From: Gari tellinella
Lineage: Eukaryota; Mollusca; Bivalvia; Cardiida; Psammobiidae
Direction: 5' to 3'
DNA length: 64,000 nucleotides
Assembly: GCA_922989275.2 (NCBI GenBank)
Contig: OV277864.1
Coordinates: forward strand, 48,855,550-48,919,549
Shown here one piece after another: positions 1 through 10,418 of the stretch (position 1 is the first letter of the stretch; each line of letters starts with the position of its first letter). The notes beneath the pieces are model-generated. The model was not told where the DNA came from, ran no database searches, and saw only the letters and a list, made by a program, of their open reading frames with translations. Position numbers and translations under genes: made by a program.

Positions 1-283
1 GCGAGGTTTCGATTCGGTCAGTGTATAATTCTGTGTCTCAACCTAGGGCCTTCTGATCTTGGTATTCCTTGTTTGCATAGGGAAAGCGTACTAGTTACAG
101 TAACAATGATTGTAAAGGACGAGTATAATAGTTGCTAGTGTAATGTGAAAGGAAATAATAATGTGTTCTCCACTGTAAAGGAGTGACAACATATTCAATT
201 CTGTTTTCCTATTTTGGCACTATTTGATATACGATAGGTCACGTGACATTCTTCTCACGCAAACATACTCCAATTTCCATACA
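1..283. other. unique AT-rich sequence
   Basis: I see no repeat, exon-like frame or RNA gene here. It ends at the TA target site of the first MITE. Confidence 0.4.
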
Positions 284-285
284 TA

Positions 286-490
286 CAGCAAACCCTCTAT
301 ATAACGACCACTAACACGACGGCTTATTGATTGTAAAAGTGACAGATGACAACTTGAAGCAAGGCGACAGTAAAACCGAAAGCTCCTAAAGGAGCTTTCT
401 GTTTTACTGTTACCTTGCTTTAAGCAATCATCTGCTTTAACAGCTAATGATTTACAAAATGTAGTGGTCATTATAGAGAGGTTTTTACTG
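286..490. mobile_element. MITE TA-1 (H2 hairpin core), intact
   Basis: The copy begins CAGCAAACCCTCTATATAAC and ends with the mirror of that end, GAGAGGTTTTTACTG, with TA on both sides (284-285, 491-492). The CAG...CTG ends and TA target duplication fit the Tc1/mariner/pogo superfamily. The core (about 356-424) is an H2 hairpin with the apex AGCTCCTAAAGGAGCT. No transposase is encoded. The minus-strand open frame at 220-471 is only this hairpin read through. Confidence 0.85.
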
Positions 491-492
491 TA

Positions 493-1033
493 GTTTCAAT
501 AAAGCAATGAGCTAATGGATATATCTTGCTGTACATCGGAACAGACATAAATGAATGCCCTCTCTTCAATTATATTTGGAATATAGCCAGGCCCGAAAAC
601 ATGTGTAGACAAGAATAAATGAATTGCTGATTCAGGAAAACGTGTTTCCAGCGACACTCAAACTAGTTCGTATTAATATATCTACTATTTGTTCTATATT
701 GCAGTTTAAAACAGGACAAAGATAAAAAAAACTTGCTTTATTTTTGTTATGTATTAAGCGGCATTCTGTCTTTAAAATTGCTAATTCTTTCCGGTTTGAC
801 GCTAAATACAGATGGCATTTTTATATAGTTTCATCGAACCCGTCTTAAACAACCATGTAATGAAAACAGCTAGGAGCCCGATCAGACGTAAACGAACCAG
901 GCGCCAGGCTCGAAACAGTTTGGTATTCGAAGATTGTAACAAATCGTGAACAAACTGTACTCTGCTACGTTTGATAGTCTTACTTTTGCATTTAGTTTCA
1001 ATAAATATACAATAAAAAATAACTCGATATTTG
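493..1033. other. no recognised feature
   Basis: AT-rich sequence. I see no MITE ends, splice-flanked frame or structured RNA. Confidence 0.4.
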
Positions 1034-1180
1034 ACCGTTTGCCTGTCGATAGCGGCTTGACTGCATTTTACTAACAGTTTGGATCCAGATCAAACACCGT
1101 GTAACACGGCGCATGATCTGGATCTCAACTGTTTGACACTCGTTTTTAGGTGTCATTACTTAAACGTTTACAAAATCAAT
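1034..1180 (+). mobile_element. MITE TT-6, right end truncated
   Basis: The left end CCGTTTGCCTGTCGATAGCG resembles the TT-6 terminus. It is followed by an H1 hairpin (about 1073-1135). The right terminus is lost before the next element. Confidence 0.55.
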
Positions 1181-1196
1181 CTTAATGTATACTGTA

Positions 1197-1405
1197 GCTA
1201 AACCCATTTGTGCATTGTGTCCCATCAAAAGGGACATAGGCAAACAGGCATAATGCGGCGTCTGATCGGAGTCTACACAGTTTGCTGATAGAAAATTCCA
1301 TATGAAACAAATCGAAAATTAGAATTCAGACCAGGCACCCCTTACATCAAAAATGGAATAATCCAATACCTCACGCATAGAAGAAACACTTGGCATATAT
1401 GAGTT
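1197..1405 (+). mobile_element. MITE TT-3, degraded
   Basis: The left end AACCCATTTGTGCATTGTGT matches TT-3 and the right end runs through CACTTGGCATATATGAG. One arm of the hairpin is mostly gone: CAAACAGGCATAATGCGGCG keeps the apex only. Both TTAA sites are mutated. Confidence 0.65.
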
Positions 1406-1417
1406 CAAGTTTTAACC

Positions 1418-1659
1418 CTTTACCCCATAGCCTGTTTCTTGTTTAGAAGATAGATGGCTACTTAAAGCAGGTTGAAAGTAAACCAGAATGTGCCTTAAGG
1501 CACATTCTGCTTTACTTTCAGCCTGCTTTAGGCTATAATCTGCAAGGAAACTGAAAATAATTTTTCAGAATTATATCCATGACTGTATAAATTGGAACTA
1601 TTTTCTTCAGCGGAGGAATAAATTAAATGCGCTAAAAGTCGCTTCTATGGGGTAAAGGG
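1418..1659 (+). mobile_element. MITE TT-2 (H2 hairpin core), intact
   Basis: Reference copy for TT-2. It starts CCCTTTACCCCATAGCCTG and ends CTATGGGGTAAAGGG. TTAA flanks both sides (1414-1417, 1660-1663). TTAA sites with CCC...GGG ends are the hallmark of piggyBac-type elements. The core at 1463-1530 is the H2 palindrome with apex GTGCCTTAAGGCAC. It carries no coding capacity. Confidence 0.9.
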
Positions 1660-1663
1660 TTAA

Positions 1664-2205
1664 GGGTGCAAAATACTAAAGGCTATTTCTGTCATGAGGG
1701 AAAAGACAGACTGTCATAAGAATAAGATGGCACAATAAAAGAAACGATAGTAACAAAAACCAGCCATGTTTGATATATTGCTTCCTCGTTTGTCTGCAAG
1801 GCCAGAACTTTTGCTTGATCGTTACAACAAAACATATCACAAAGAACAGAGACATCAACCTTTTGTGATAATTTTATTAACGTCTTTAACTCCTGAAACT
1901 TCTGAGAAAAATTGACCTTTTTACATTTTAATAATAAAATCTATATTTTTTAACTACATGTATATAGGATTGTGTTCAAAATTCATTTTAAAATGACAAA
2001 CAATGCATACTCTTGTCAAAGGGGGGGGGGGGGGGGGCTCTGCTCTTGGTCTACATTGCTTGCATATGGCAATACAGTGTAAACACATTCTATTTCCAAA
2101 GTTTTAACAAGGATATAAGGTTGGGCCACAAGTTCCCAAAACATTAGTTACGGCCCTTTCCCTTATGACAAAAGGGATATAAGAACCATTCACACATGGT
2201 ACAAT
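1664..2205. other. non-coding stretch with poly-G run
   Basis: AT-rich sequence without recognisable elements apart from the G run at 2021-2037. Confidence 0.4.
2021..2037. repeat. poly-G tract (17 G)
   Basis: An uninterrupted run of 17 G in otherwise AT-rich DNA. It could form a quadruplex. Its exact length may be a sequencing artefact. Confidence 0.8.
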
Positions 2206-2335
2206 GTTATAAAGAATTTTAGTTGAGTCTGAGATTGTTCTCAAACATTTGATTGTTCAGATTTGAGCTTTTGCTCAAATCTAACCAATCCAATGCTTGA
2301 GGATGATCTCAAACTCAACTCAAAATCTTTATAAC
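2206..2335. repeat. inverted repeat with about 55-bp imperfect arms
   Basis: The left arm starts GTTATAAAGAATTTTAGTTG and the right arm ends CAAAATCTTTATAAC. The innermost 12-bp stems (CAGATTTGAGC / GCTCAAATCT) are separated by TTTT. It is not related to H1 or H2. An AAAGGGTTAA at about 2382-2391 may be a decayed right end of a TTAA element, but no left end was found. Confidence 0.7.
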
Positions 2336-2820
2336 CTTGGACCTGATTGTAATGGGCATGTGTACGCCCCAGTAGGGCTCAAAGGGTTAAGAGAGATGTA
2401 CAAATGCAAAACTGCTATCAAGTCCAGTTAAAAGATACCAAAGTGTAGTGCAAACACTATGCAAGGCAAAGGAAGAAAAAATGTCAGATAGTTTGGTGCC
2501 TGTAATTTTGGGTGCATCTGATCTTGCCCAACATTTTTGTTTACATTTACAAACGATGGAACAACGACTTGACATTGTTTCGTAATAACTACCAGTAGAT
2601 ATAGTTATTATTAGTTATGTTATATTATTGTTGATTATATTTATTTATGAAATGCCTTTTCGAAGACCGCAAAAAGTTTTATGTAATTGTATAATTATAT
2701 TATGTTGAGCGCCTCATGGAATATCGATTTTGTCAAATGAGCTCTCTCGTGCAATAAAGTATTTAATACTATCATTATCATTATACTTATTATTCCTTGA
2801 ATTATTTCTTAACCCATGGA
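2336..2820. other. no recognised feature
   Basis: Short chance frames only. The stretch ends where a duplicated segment begins. Confidence 0.4.
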
Positions 2821-2824
2821 ATCG

Positions 2825-3310
2825 TAGCGTAACGCGGTGTCTGATCTGGACCCAAACTGTATGCTCAACGATGAGCAAAGTCGCGCTTAGCATACTAAAG
2901 GTTTATCCTTTTTTAAGGGCAACGATTCTCTGTTATTTGATCAGAACTGCGTTATGTGAGAAATTATGTATTAAAACTTTAGTTTGAAATATCACTTCCT
3001 GTTTTGTCTGGAAGGCCAAGACAGACAAAGGTACATGTCACACAAAACCCCAGATACAACGGTGCCTAAGTTATATCTGGATAAAATATTTGTTAACCCA
3101 TTTGTGTCTAGCGTCCAATAAAAGGGGGACATAGGCAAACAGTGTAGACTCCGACCAGACGCCTGATCAGAGTCCACACCGTATGCTGATAGGAATTTCA
3201 GTAAAAAACAAAACCAAAATGAAAAATTTAGCCAGGTGCCCCTTAGATTAAAATGGACTAATCAAATATTTAAAATAAGCATAGAAGAATCCACTAGGCA
3301 TAAATAGGTT
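2825..3310 (+). repeat. duplicated segment, copy 1 (half H1 hairpin + linker + TT-3)
   Basis: Half an H1 hairpin (GCGTAACGCGGTGTCTGATC) is followed by a unique linker (GTCTGGAAGGCCAAGACAGA at about 3006) and a TT-3 MITE from 3097. The TT-3 copy has TTAA at 3093-3096 and an apex-deleted hairpin (CCAGACGCCTGATCAGAG). The same order recurs about 552 bp downstream. Confidence 0.75.
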
Positions 3311-3387
3311 CAGGTTTCCTTTCATTTATAGACGACAACTGTGTTTTTGTGACGAAAATATGAGTGACAAACATTTTTGGGTCAAGA

Positions 3388-3837
3388 ATAGACGCCGCGT
3401 AACGGCTGATCTGTTTGCAGAAGAAATCCAAGTCACGTTTAGCATGACAAGGTTTAATCTTGTCTTTGGGGAAAACGATACTCTTGTTATTTGAACAGGA
3501 CTGCAGTATGAGAGAAATTATGTATTAAAACATTAGTTTAATATATCACTTCCTTGTTTGTCTGGAAGGCCAAGACAGACAACGGTACATGTTATAAAAA
3601 CATTCCAGAGACAATGGCGCCTACATTATATCCGAATAACATCTGTGTCTAGTGTCCTATAAAAGGGGCATATGCAAACATTGTAGACTCCGATCAGATG
3701 CCGCATAATGAGGCGTCTGATCTGAGTTTGTGCTGCATGCAAACAGGAATTTCTAAAATTAGATCATGGACATCCCTTATGTGAAAAATCGACTGATCCA
3801 ATTTTAAGCACATAGTAGTCCACTTAATATTGATGGG
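3388..3837 (+). repeat. duplicated segment, copy 2 (ends in TT-3)
   Basis: Homologous to 2825-3310 through the linker, which has the same GTCTGGAAGGCCAAGACAGA. Its TT-3 (about 3645-3837) keeps the hairpin apex (GATGCCGCATAATGAGGCGT) and a right TTAA at 3838-3841. The left CCCATT end is missing. Confidence 0.75.
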
Positions 3838-3841
3838 TTAA

Positions 3842-4236
3842 TATGGACATTAATGATTTGTGTAGTTTACACCATGTTCAATACTGTTCATATTTCGTAT
3901 AGTACCCATTGGTGTAATAAGCTAATGGCCATTTCATGTGCTATCCATACAACTCATACATTAATATGCTCACTGACATATTCTGATAATCATATACCAT
4001 ACAAATACATGTATATGTAGACTGTATAGGGTGGAATAAAGTAAAAAGGAATGGCTTCTTTAAGAATAGGCTTGGCTGCCAGACTGCTAAATTGCGGTGC
4101 TGTCGTTAGAAATGACTTATTGTTGTAATCACTCGAGCTCAGTTTAGCCTAGAAGCAATTACATTAACACATTTACAATGGTGAAATTATTATTGTGTTG
4201 CTTGTTAAGAGGGTCATTTGTCATGGACGCCCCATA
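3842..4236. other. no recognised feature
   Basis: AT-rich sequence, nothing recognised. Confidence 0.4.
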
Positions 4237-4238
4237 TA

Positions 4239-4321
4239 CAATTGAGAAGACGTTATTATTTCCCGTTTTAACGTAAACGAAACGAAAACGCTTATTAACT
4301 TATTCAATAAAAAATGCTAGA
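4239..4321 (+). mobile_element. TA-3 left-end fragment
   Basis: CAATTGAGAAGACGTTATTA, then the CCCGTTTTAACG and AACGAAACG motifs, match the left third of TA-3. The hairpin and right end are absent. Confidence 0.6.
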
Positions 4322-4610
4322 AAAAAATATTGCATAAGGGATATTTCTGTTTATTTGACAGAGAGTATCCAAACTGCCAAAACTTAAAAAAAAGCATTTC
4401 GGTGGTTTTGATCTCATGTGTTGCCTCGCAACGAATGAGATTAGTTAAAATCATCTTCTTGAAATCAACATCATCTCATCTCGTTATTCCTCACCATTCA
4501 TCGGCTCTTTATCGCATATTCTGTGTTGCGGTGCCGTAAAACCCAACACATCCATCAAGCAATCCATCCATCCATCTATCTTTATTGGATGACATTGGTT
4601 TGGATTTGAT

Positions 4611-4891
4611 GAGGCAAATATATATGAGCCGTGCCATGAGAAAACATGCCTTATTGCATTGCAAACAGTGAAGTTCAAGGCCAGTCGCCGCGTCAAAGAC
4701 TGAATTTGGTATACAATGTTTGACAACCACGCGTATCTAAAGGATTGTATGCAGATGTATACATGTATATGGATATGGTGTTTTAGCAGTGTAGACCAAG
4801 TTCAGATTCAGAGCCTGGGAGAACAGTATTTGGTACAATGTTGCAGTGCAATAAGGCAGGTTTCCTCATGGCATATCTCATTTACATTTGC
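4611..4891. mobile_element. MITE with long inverted ends (single copy)
   Basis: The arms at about 4611-4672 and 4838-4890 are inverted copies (left ATATATGAGCCGTGCCATGA; right GGCATATCTCATTTACATTT). Both inner ends carry a TGCCTTATTGCA-like motif. The centre holds a decayed H1-like block (CAAACAGTGAAGTTC ... GTTCAGATTCAGAGCC). The family is unassigned. Confidence 0.65.
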
Positions 4892-4896
4892 ATGTA

Positions 4897-5265
4897 CAGT
4901 GTTCCCTCCCTACAACGGCCCTCCCAACAACGACTCCCTCCTTAAAACGACCCTTGCTGCAGTTCCCTAAACATGACAATTATGTCTAACGCTTTAACTG
5001 CTGCAACACCGTCTGCTTAAAATTGTCGTCTGTTATGTTTTCTTAAAGCCACATAGAAGTGGACATTTTGATAGAATAAATAAAATTACGAGTGACAAAC
5101 AGCTTGAATACAGATCAGACGCCGCGTTACGCGGCGTCTGATCTGGATTCAAGCTGTTCTCAAATGTTAGCCAAGTCTTAATTTTCCCTCTCTATAACGT
5201 TTCCCTCCGAACAACGCACACAATCTGTGTCTCCCATTGGGTATCGTTGTAGAGAGGGAGCGCTG
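4897..5265 (-). mobile_element. MITE TA-2 (H1 hairpin core), intact
   Basis: Begins CAGTGTTCCCTCCCTACAAC and ends GAGAGGGAGCGCTG, flanked by TA (4895-4896, 5266-5267). The H1 hairpin at 5100-5157 is the GAATCC form (CAGCTTGAAT ... ATTCAAGCTG). It touches the preceding MITE, so the two may have inserted one beside the other. Confidence 0.9.
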
Positions 5266-5323
5266 TAGTTAGTGGATATTGCGAACGATCTACAGACACG
5301 AAGAACATTGCTAAATGTTTTAA

Positions 5324-5500
5324 CTCATTTGCTCCTGAAACTTTTGACGTACACTTTCAGTTCCCAATCAAGTTTAGTCCATATGTTAACTTTTCAGGGT
5401 TGATTTTAACAATATACATGTACACGCACAAAATGTATTGCAAAATGAAAGGCTATGTAGACACTGATCAGATGGCTCCTGCAGGACCCTTTACATACAG
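5324..5500 (-). mobile_element. TT-4 fragment (right end lost)
   Basis: A TTAA at 5320-5323 is followed by CTCATTTGCTCCTGAAAC and the TT-4 interior. The hairpin is reduced to GATCAGATGGCTCCTGCAGG. Confidence 0.65.
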
Positions 5501-5639
5501 TAAAGTACATAAAAGTACTACATATATTCACGGTAGAATTGTTTGTAAATGATGATTTTATTCGTCACAATGGCTGAATGTGTCAAACCAATATTTTTTT
5601 AGCCCGTTCGGTGCAATAGCCGACTTCAGTCATCTTTTT

Positions 5640-5728
5640 TAACACTTAGGATCCCGACCAAGCGCCACATAATGCGTTGTCTGATGAATCTCTGATCTAG
5701 ATACCAATTGTTTGGCACTCGTATATAC
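5640..5728. mobile_element. decayed H1 hairpin remnant
   Basis: GGATCCCGACCAAGCGCCAC and a mutated mirror ending CCAATTGTTTGGCACTC. It is probably an old TT-6 or TT-1 copy whose termini cannot be drawn. Confidence 0.45.
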
Positions 5729-5788
5729 CTATTACACCATACAAACGGAAATTTAACTTTGAAACGAATGTACAAACAACATTATCAA

Positions 5789-6000
5789 CTCATTGAGCCC
5801 TAGTGACGCAAATATATACGTCTTTTACTAAATGTGTACTTGTGAAGAGTACGCTTGTTCTATGCAAACAGTGATCAGTGACTTCGCTGTTTGACATTTT
5901 GCAATATATTTAAAAAAAAAAACAACACATAAATAGTCTAAATTGGACCAGTCTTTATTCAAACTGGAAGTGTCCATTAGAAGTGTCAGGGGATAATGAG
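5789..6000 (+). mobile_element. MITE TT-4, apex-deleted
   Basis: Starts CTCATTGAGCCCTAGTGACG after TCAA (mutated TTAA) and ends GGGGATAATGAG before TTAA (6001-6004). The hairpin has collapsed to CAAACAGTGATCAGTGACTT. Confidence 0.8.
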
Positions 6001-6127
6001 TTAAAGCACACGATATCATTTTATATTATCACCTTACAGGTGAAAGGGTTAAAGCTAATACTAAAATTTGGCGATTAAAAGGATAAACGGAGAAGAAACA
6101 ATTTTCTTGCAGACATGGAATCAACTG

Positions 6128-6304
6128 GTTTTTGCAAACTGTTTGGACCCAGTTCAAACGCCGCATAGCGCGGCGTTTGATCTGTATCTAAACTGTTTTG
6201 CACACACATCTTTTGTTTGTTTTAATAAAAAAATCATAGATCTTGAATTATCAAATTTTGCAGACCACAATTTCAAAATACACGATATTACGGCAAGATA
6301 AGGA
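6128..6304 (+). mobile_element. MITE TT-6, left end missing
   Basis: The H1 hairpin (CAAACTGTTTGGACCCAGTT and mirror, apex CGCATAGCG) is followed by the TT-6 right half with TTTGCAGACCACAATTTC and GATAAGGA before TTAA (6305-6308). Confidence 0.7.
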
Positions 6305-6308
6305 TTAA

Positions 6309-6690
6309 GCAACAGCATTTTGGAATCCTGTAGTGCAATAAAGATGTGCCTTTATGTTCGTTTTCTCAATTACGTTACAAGCTATTGCTGTTTTTGTATT
6401 TATTGAACGCTTTTGCTGGAGAGAAAAAACATTATAAGTGTCATTATTCTAGGGCAATACAATATGCGATATAAAACCGCAGCAATTTTGTCTCTTGGAC
6501 TATATTTCTTTTTTATACAGACAATATTAAGGCGGTTTATGTGTAGGATGGTGTTTTGCGGTTTTTGTATACGAGCAAACTTAAGAATTCAGTCAGTCGT
6601 CGTTACGAATGGTGAACTCAAACATTCTATGGCAAATCTGTGATAACCTTTAGCATGCTGGCTGTTCGATATTCAGTTGAGACACTAAAT
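6309..6690. other. no recognised feature
   Basis: The 76-codon frame at 6413-6643 has no family resemblance and no convincing splice sites. Confidence 0.4.
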
Positions 6691-7060
6691 TAGCCCATTA
6701 TCCCATAACGTATTTCTAGTATTGCACATTGGTGACATAAAGGCGTATTCAGTTCTACTTTCAGCTATCATCTGATAGAATACAGAACATTTTTCTGATG
6801 ATACCTATCCATAACTGTATACATAGGAACTACAGTAGAACCCCTCTATTACGACCAATTAATAGAATGCTAATTGTCCGTATAAAGGACATGTGATAGC
6901 TTAAAGCAATGTGAAAGTGAAACAGAAAGCTCCTGTAGGAGCTTTCTGTTTCACTTTCACATTGCTTTAATCAGTCACCTGTCTTAAACGATAAATATTT
7001 GACACAACTTTATTCCTTCAGATGATGAATAAATAGAAAGGTGGAAATGCGTCTATATAG
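6691..7060 (+). mobile_element. TT-2 interrupted by a TA-1 copy
   Basis: The TT-2 left half starts CCCATTATCCCATAACG and runs to ATACATAGGAAC. After the TA-1 block it resumes with TTATTCCTTCAGATGATGAA, the TT-2 right half. The hairpin is mostly lost. Confidence 0.65.
6833..7007. mobile_element. MITE TA-1, right end missing, nested in TT-2
   Basis: Begins CAGTAGAACCCCTCTATTAC. The H2 hairpin at 6902-6969 is perfect around AGCTCCTGTAGGAGCT. The right terminal repeat is absent where TT-2 resumes. Confidence 0.75.
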
Positions 7061-7120
7061 TGTTTTGTTTTATCGTTGTTTGAGAAAGGTACTGATTGTG
7101 TGACCGTGATTTTACTATAA

Positions 7121-7365
7121 CAGCGGAGAAGATGTTTCCCGTTAAACGCAAACGAAACGCAAACACATTACAATAAAATGAAGAAAATTACATTTGTTTT
7201 TTAAATATTTTGACCATTCATTTTAATTATGAATGGCAAACATTTTGGAGTCTGATCAGACACCGGGTAACCCGGCGTCTGACCCAGCTCTAAACATTTT
7301 GCAAAGTATATAATAGTTTTATCATAAACTTGTTTAATATGGAAATAATAACGTCTTCTCCACTA
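7121..7365 (+). mobile_element. MITE TA-3
   Basis: Starts CAGCGGAGAAGATGTTTCCC and ends GTCTTCTCCACTA. The hairpin (7238-7302) has the TA-3 apex CGGGTAACCCG and the GGAGTC/GAGCTC stem form. Confidence 0.8.
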
Positions 7366-7399
7366 CATAAATAGGGGTAAAATCAAAGTACTGTAGTAC

Positions 7400-7512
7400 T
7401 GCAGGCTCGGACTTTCAGTTTAATGTAGAACAAAGTAATGCAGAAAGCTAATTATGGAGTTTCTGCATTACCATTGCCATGCATTAAGCAGAAACCTGCA
7501 GCGCTTTAAAAA
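7400..7512. repeat. H2-like hairpin, unassigned
   Basis: AAAGTAATGCAGAAAGCT and GTTTCTGCATTACC form a stem like that of TA-1, but no TA-1 or TT-2 termini are present. Confidence 0.45.
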
Positions 7513-7548
7513 GACCCTAAATAATTTTGTACTGTGCATGTCTTATAA

Positions 7549-8607
7549 TGCATCCACAGGTACTTGACACATACTTTATTATCTATGAACCCCCTCCCCC
7601 CTTAAAAAAAAAAATTTTTTTTTTTTACTATATTTCTATTATAGATACAAGGTAAACAGCGCAATTCGACACCTAGTCTTTACTATCGACTTAAACTGAT
7701 GCTAAAATATACTAGATCGCCGATATTCTCTTGTGGTACCCTCGGGAAATGATTAATTTATCAATATCTACTTTTTATTTCATCAAATTCCGTCAAATAA
7801 CGCCACAGTACGTGAATTATAACGAAAATAAGCTTCAAAAAGTTTTATGTCGTTCTCTTGGTACAGAATTTATTGCCCAAAATAATGGGTAATCTAGTCG
7901 GTTTGCACATTTAACGGCCTTTACGGCTGGAACTTTCACCTAATTTCATTAGAGCAAATGTGTTTGTGTCGGAACATGACCCTCTTCACTATCAGCTATA
8001 TGAAATATACATGTAATTTGGCACGAAATTGACAAGTGAAAGACTCATTTCATTTTCAATGCCATTTTGAATACCGGAATGAATCGAATGAACGGAGCGA
8101 TCTCATTGGTCAAAATTAAACAGGTAAAGTTTCTTTTAATTTTGCATTCTATGTAAATTATATAAAACTGATAATATTTCATTTCAAGATGATTTATAAT
8201 ATTTGGTGAAAGTTCCAGTGGCATAGGCCGTTTATTGTGGACAAATAACAGATCACCCCTACATGTACATTCGTTGCTATGTACCAAGAAAACGACAAAA
8301 AACTTTTTGATGCTTATTTTCGTTATAATTCACGTACTGTGGCGTTATTTGACGGAATTTGATGAAATAAAAAGTAGATATTGATAAATTAATCATTTCC
8401 CGAGGGTACCACAAGAGAATATCGGCGATCTAGTATATTTTAGCATCAGTTTAAGTCGATAGTAAAGACTAGGACCTGGTGTCGAATAGCGCTGTTTACC
8501 TTGTATCTATAATAGAAGTATAGTAAAAAAAAAAAATATTTTTTTTTTTTTTAAGGGGGGAGGGGGTTCATAGATAATAAAGTACGTGTCAAGTACCTGT
8601 GAATGCA
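7549..8607. mobile_element. foldback element with about 400-bp inverted arms
   Basis: The left arm (7549-7950) and right arm (about 8195-8607) are inverted copies, with about 245 bp between them. The outer 310 bp match closely, for example ACTATCGACTTAAACTGATG on the left and its reverse complement around 8447-8466. The inner 80-90 bp are more diverged. Each arm contains CCCCCTCCCCCC next to an A/T homopolymer block. No coding sequence occurs between the arms. It may be a Foldback-type element or a decayed long-TIR transposon. Confidence 0.85.
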
Positions 8608-8982
8608 TCGTCTGCTATGACTACAGTGTACTGGGTGAATGTTTATTACAAGGGAGTGAATACGGTGTTTAAATCGCCACAGGTACAGACTCAGGATCCT
8701 GAGTTTAACTCAGTGCTTGTACACAGTTTATCTGATAGTGACGTACCCAGCCACTGAAGCTCCGTTATAGCATATGTAAACCCCGTATGCCAGGATTTGT
8801 GTGTAGGGGGAGCTAGACTCGCACCAATTTCATACATTAGGATTCGATATAGGCTCTCCGAGCCAAAAAGTAAGACACTGACAAAAATATATAAATGCAT
8901 AATGCTAAACTGAATGGGTGTTGTCTGCATTACTTCTTTTGTGTGGCTCCTTGAGAATGCAAAACTTGTTTTACTGTATTGT
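8608..8982. other. no recognised feature
   Basis: Only a small palindrome (ACTCAGGATCCTGAGT at about 8688) stands out. Confidence 0.4.
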
Positions 8983-8986
8983 TTAA

Positions 8987-9205
8987 CCCTTATCGTGCTA
9001 AGCGAGACTTGGGTAACATTTGCAAACAGTTTGGATCCAGATCAGACGCCGCGTGACGCGGCGTCTGATCTTGATCCAAACTGTTTGTCACTCAAATTAA
9101 ACCTTATTTCTGCTTAAAATACACATAAAAACTCATTTTGATTATTTTCGCAGACGATATTTTTTAACCAGACGACAATTTACCAATTTAATGGTTAGGA
9201 GAAGG
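8987..9205 (+). mobile_element. MITE TT-6, intact
   Basis: Starts CCCTTATCGTGCTAAGCGAG and ends GGTTAGGAGAAGG, with TTAA at 8983-8986 and 9206-9209. The H1 hairpin at 9023-9087 is nearly perfect (apex CGCGTGACGCG). The right half holds CGCAGACGATATTT and CCAGACGACAATTT. Confidence 0.88.
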
Positions 9206-9209
9206 TTAA

Positions 9210-9754
9210 AGCAATTGAATAACATGTACGTTTCCCCAAGAGTTTTGTGTCCCCACTATCCATGTGTAAATTAGTATCCAGAAATTGTCTTGGATAATTC
9301 ACTTATAAAACAGTATTTTATAAAGTTGTATTGGGAAATAAACGGTGTTCTAATGATCTGCCAAAGTTGTAAACAAGTCATTTGAGGTCCAACAGAATAA
9401 AAAAAATCTTATTTTACTAATTTAGCTTATTTTTACCCTTTTTCTGTTGATTGATGCGTGACCTATATTTTTTTTCAAACAGTTTATACCAAGGTCAGGC
9501 GATGAGTATCGTATATGGTCAAGATCGCATTCTGTTTGACCAAATATTCAGATTTTTAACCAATTGTACAAAATACATAACAAATACTTTGGACATAATG
9601 GCAGACGACATTTCAAAAGTAGACGGTAGTGCGAATGTAACAGCGTTCTCAAGTGTTACTAGGGAACGGTGACGTTGACGGCAATTTCAATCAGAGTACA
9701 AACGAAACCAATTGCCTGGGTGCGGAATTGTAAAAAATATACCAATTAATCATC
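9210..9754. other. no recognised feature
   Basis: AT-rich sequence. The 73-codon frame at 9451-9672 lacks any known motif. Confidence 0.4.
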
Positions 9755-9756
9755 TA

Positions 9757-10161
9757 CAGTACTTCCTTCCTACAACGGCCCTCCGAACAACGATTTCCTC
9801 CTTAAAACAGTGCTAGCTGCTGTTCCCATAACAAGATCACTGTGTCTAACGCTTTCATTGGTGCAATATCGTCTGCTTAAAATTGTCGCCTGCTGTTTTT
9901 TTCTCTAAATTAAGTATTTGACATTTTGACAGAAGATACAAAAAGACGCGTGACAAACAGTTTGAACCCAGATCAGACCCAATTGAACTTATAAAATACA
10001 GGTGACAGCTTAAAGCAAAGTGACAGTAAAACAGAAAGCTCCTTAAGGAGCTTAAGGAGCTTTCTTTTTTACTGTCACATTGCTTTAACCAGTCACCTCA
10101 CGTAAATACCTAATGATTAACGCAATTTAGTGGTCATAATACATATAGAATGGTTTTACTG
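9757..10161. mobile_element. chimeric MITE: TA-2 left half joined to TA-1 right half
   Basis: The left part begins CAGTACTTCCTTCCTACAAC (TA-2) and runs into the H1 arm CAGTTTGAACCCAGATCAGA. At about 9988 it switches to TA-1 interior (AGGTGACAGCTTAAAGCAAA, H2 hairpin) and ends GGTTTTACTG. TA flanks the whole at 9755-9756 and 10162-10163. The TA-1 left end and TA-2 right end are absent. The H2 apex is slipped (GGAGCTTAAGGAGCT). Confidence 0.8.
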
Positions 10162-10216
10162 TACCAGATATACTTTATTCCTTTCAAGTAGAGGCGCTTA
10201 TGTTAAACAGTGATGT

Positions 10217-10400
10217 CCATTGCAAATAGTTTGGAGCCAGATTAGACGACGGGAAACCCGGCCTCTGATCAGGCTCCAAACGGTGTGCCACTGAAAGTAA
10301 ATCGTTTACACCTTCACTGCCATGACGTCATAAATTTTAAACAATTGTCGTCTGCTTTTATTTCTCAAATTTAAATTTAAGATATTTAGACTTATCTGGA
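10217..10400. mobile_element. TA-3 hairpin core joined to TT-1 left half
   Basis: CAAATAGTTTGGAGCC ... GGCTCCAAACGG is the TA-3 hairpin without ends. From about 10304, ACCTTCACTGCCATGACGTC begins a TT-1 left half that stops near 10400. Confidence 0.65.
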
Positions 10401-10418
10401 GTCCTAATTTTAATAAAT

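Noticed and set aside
8686..8703. Small palindrome ACTCAGGATCCTGAGT
   Set aside because: Short, single, and without flanking element structure.
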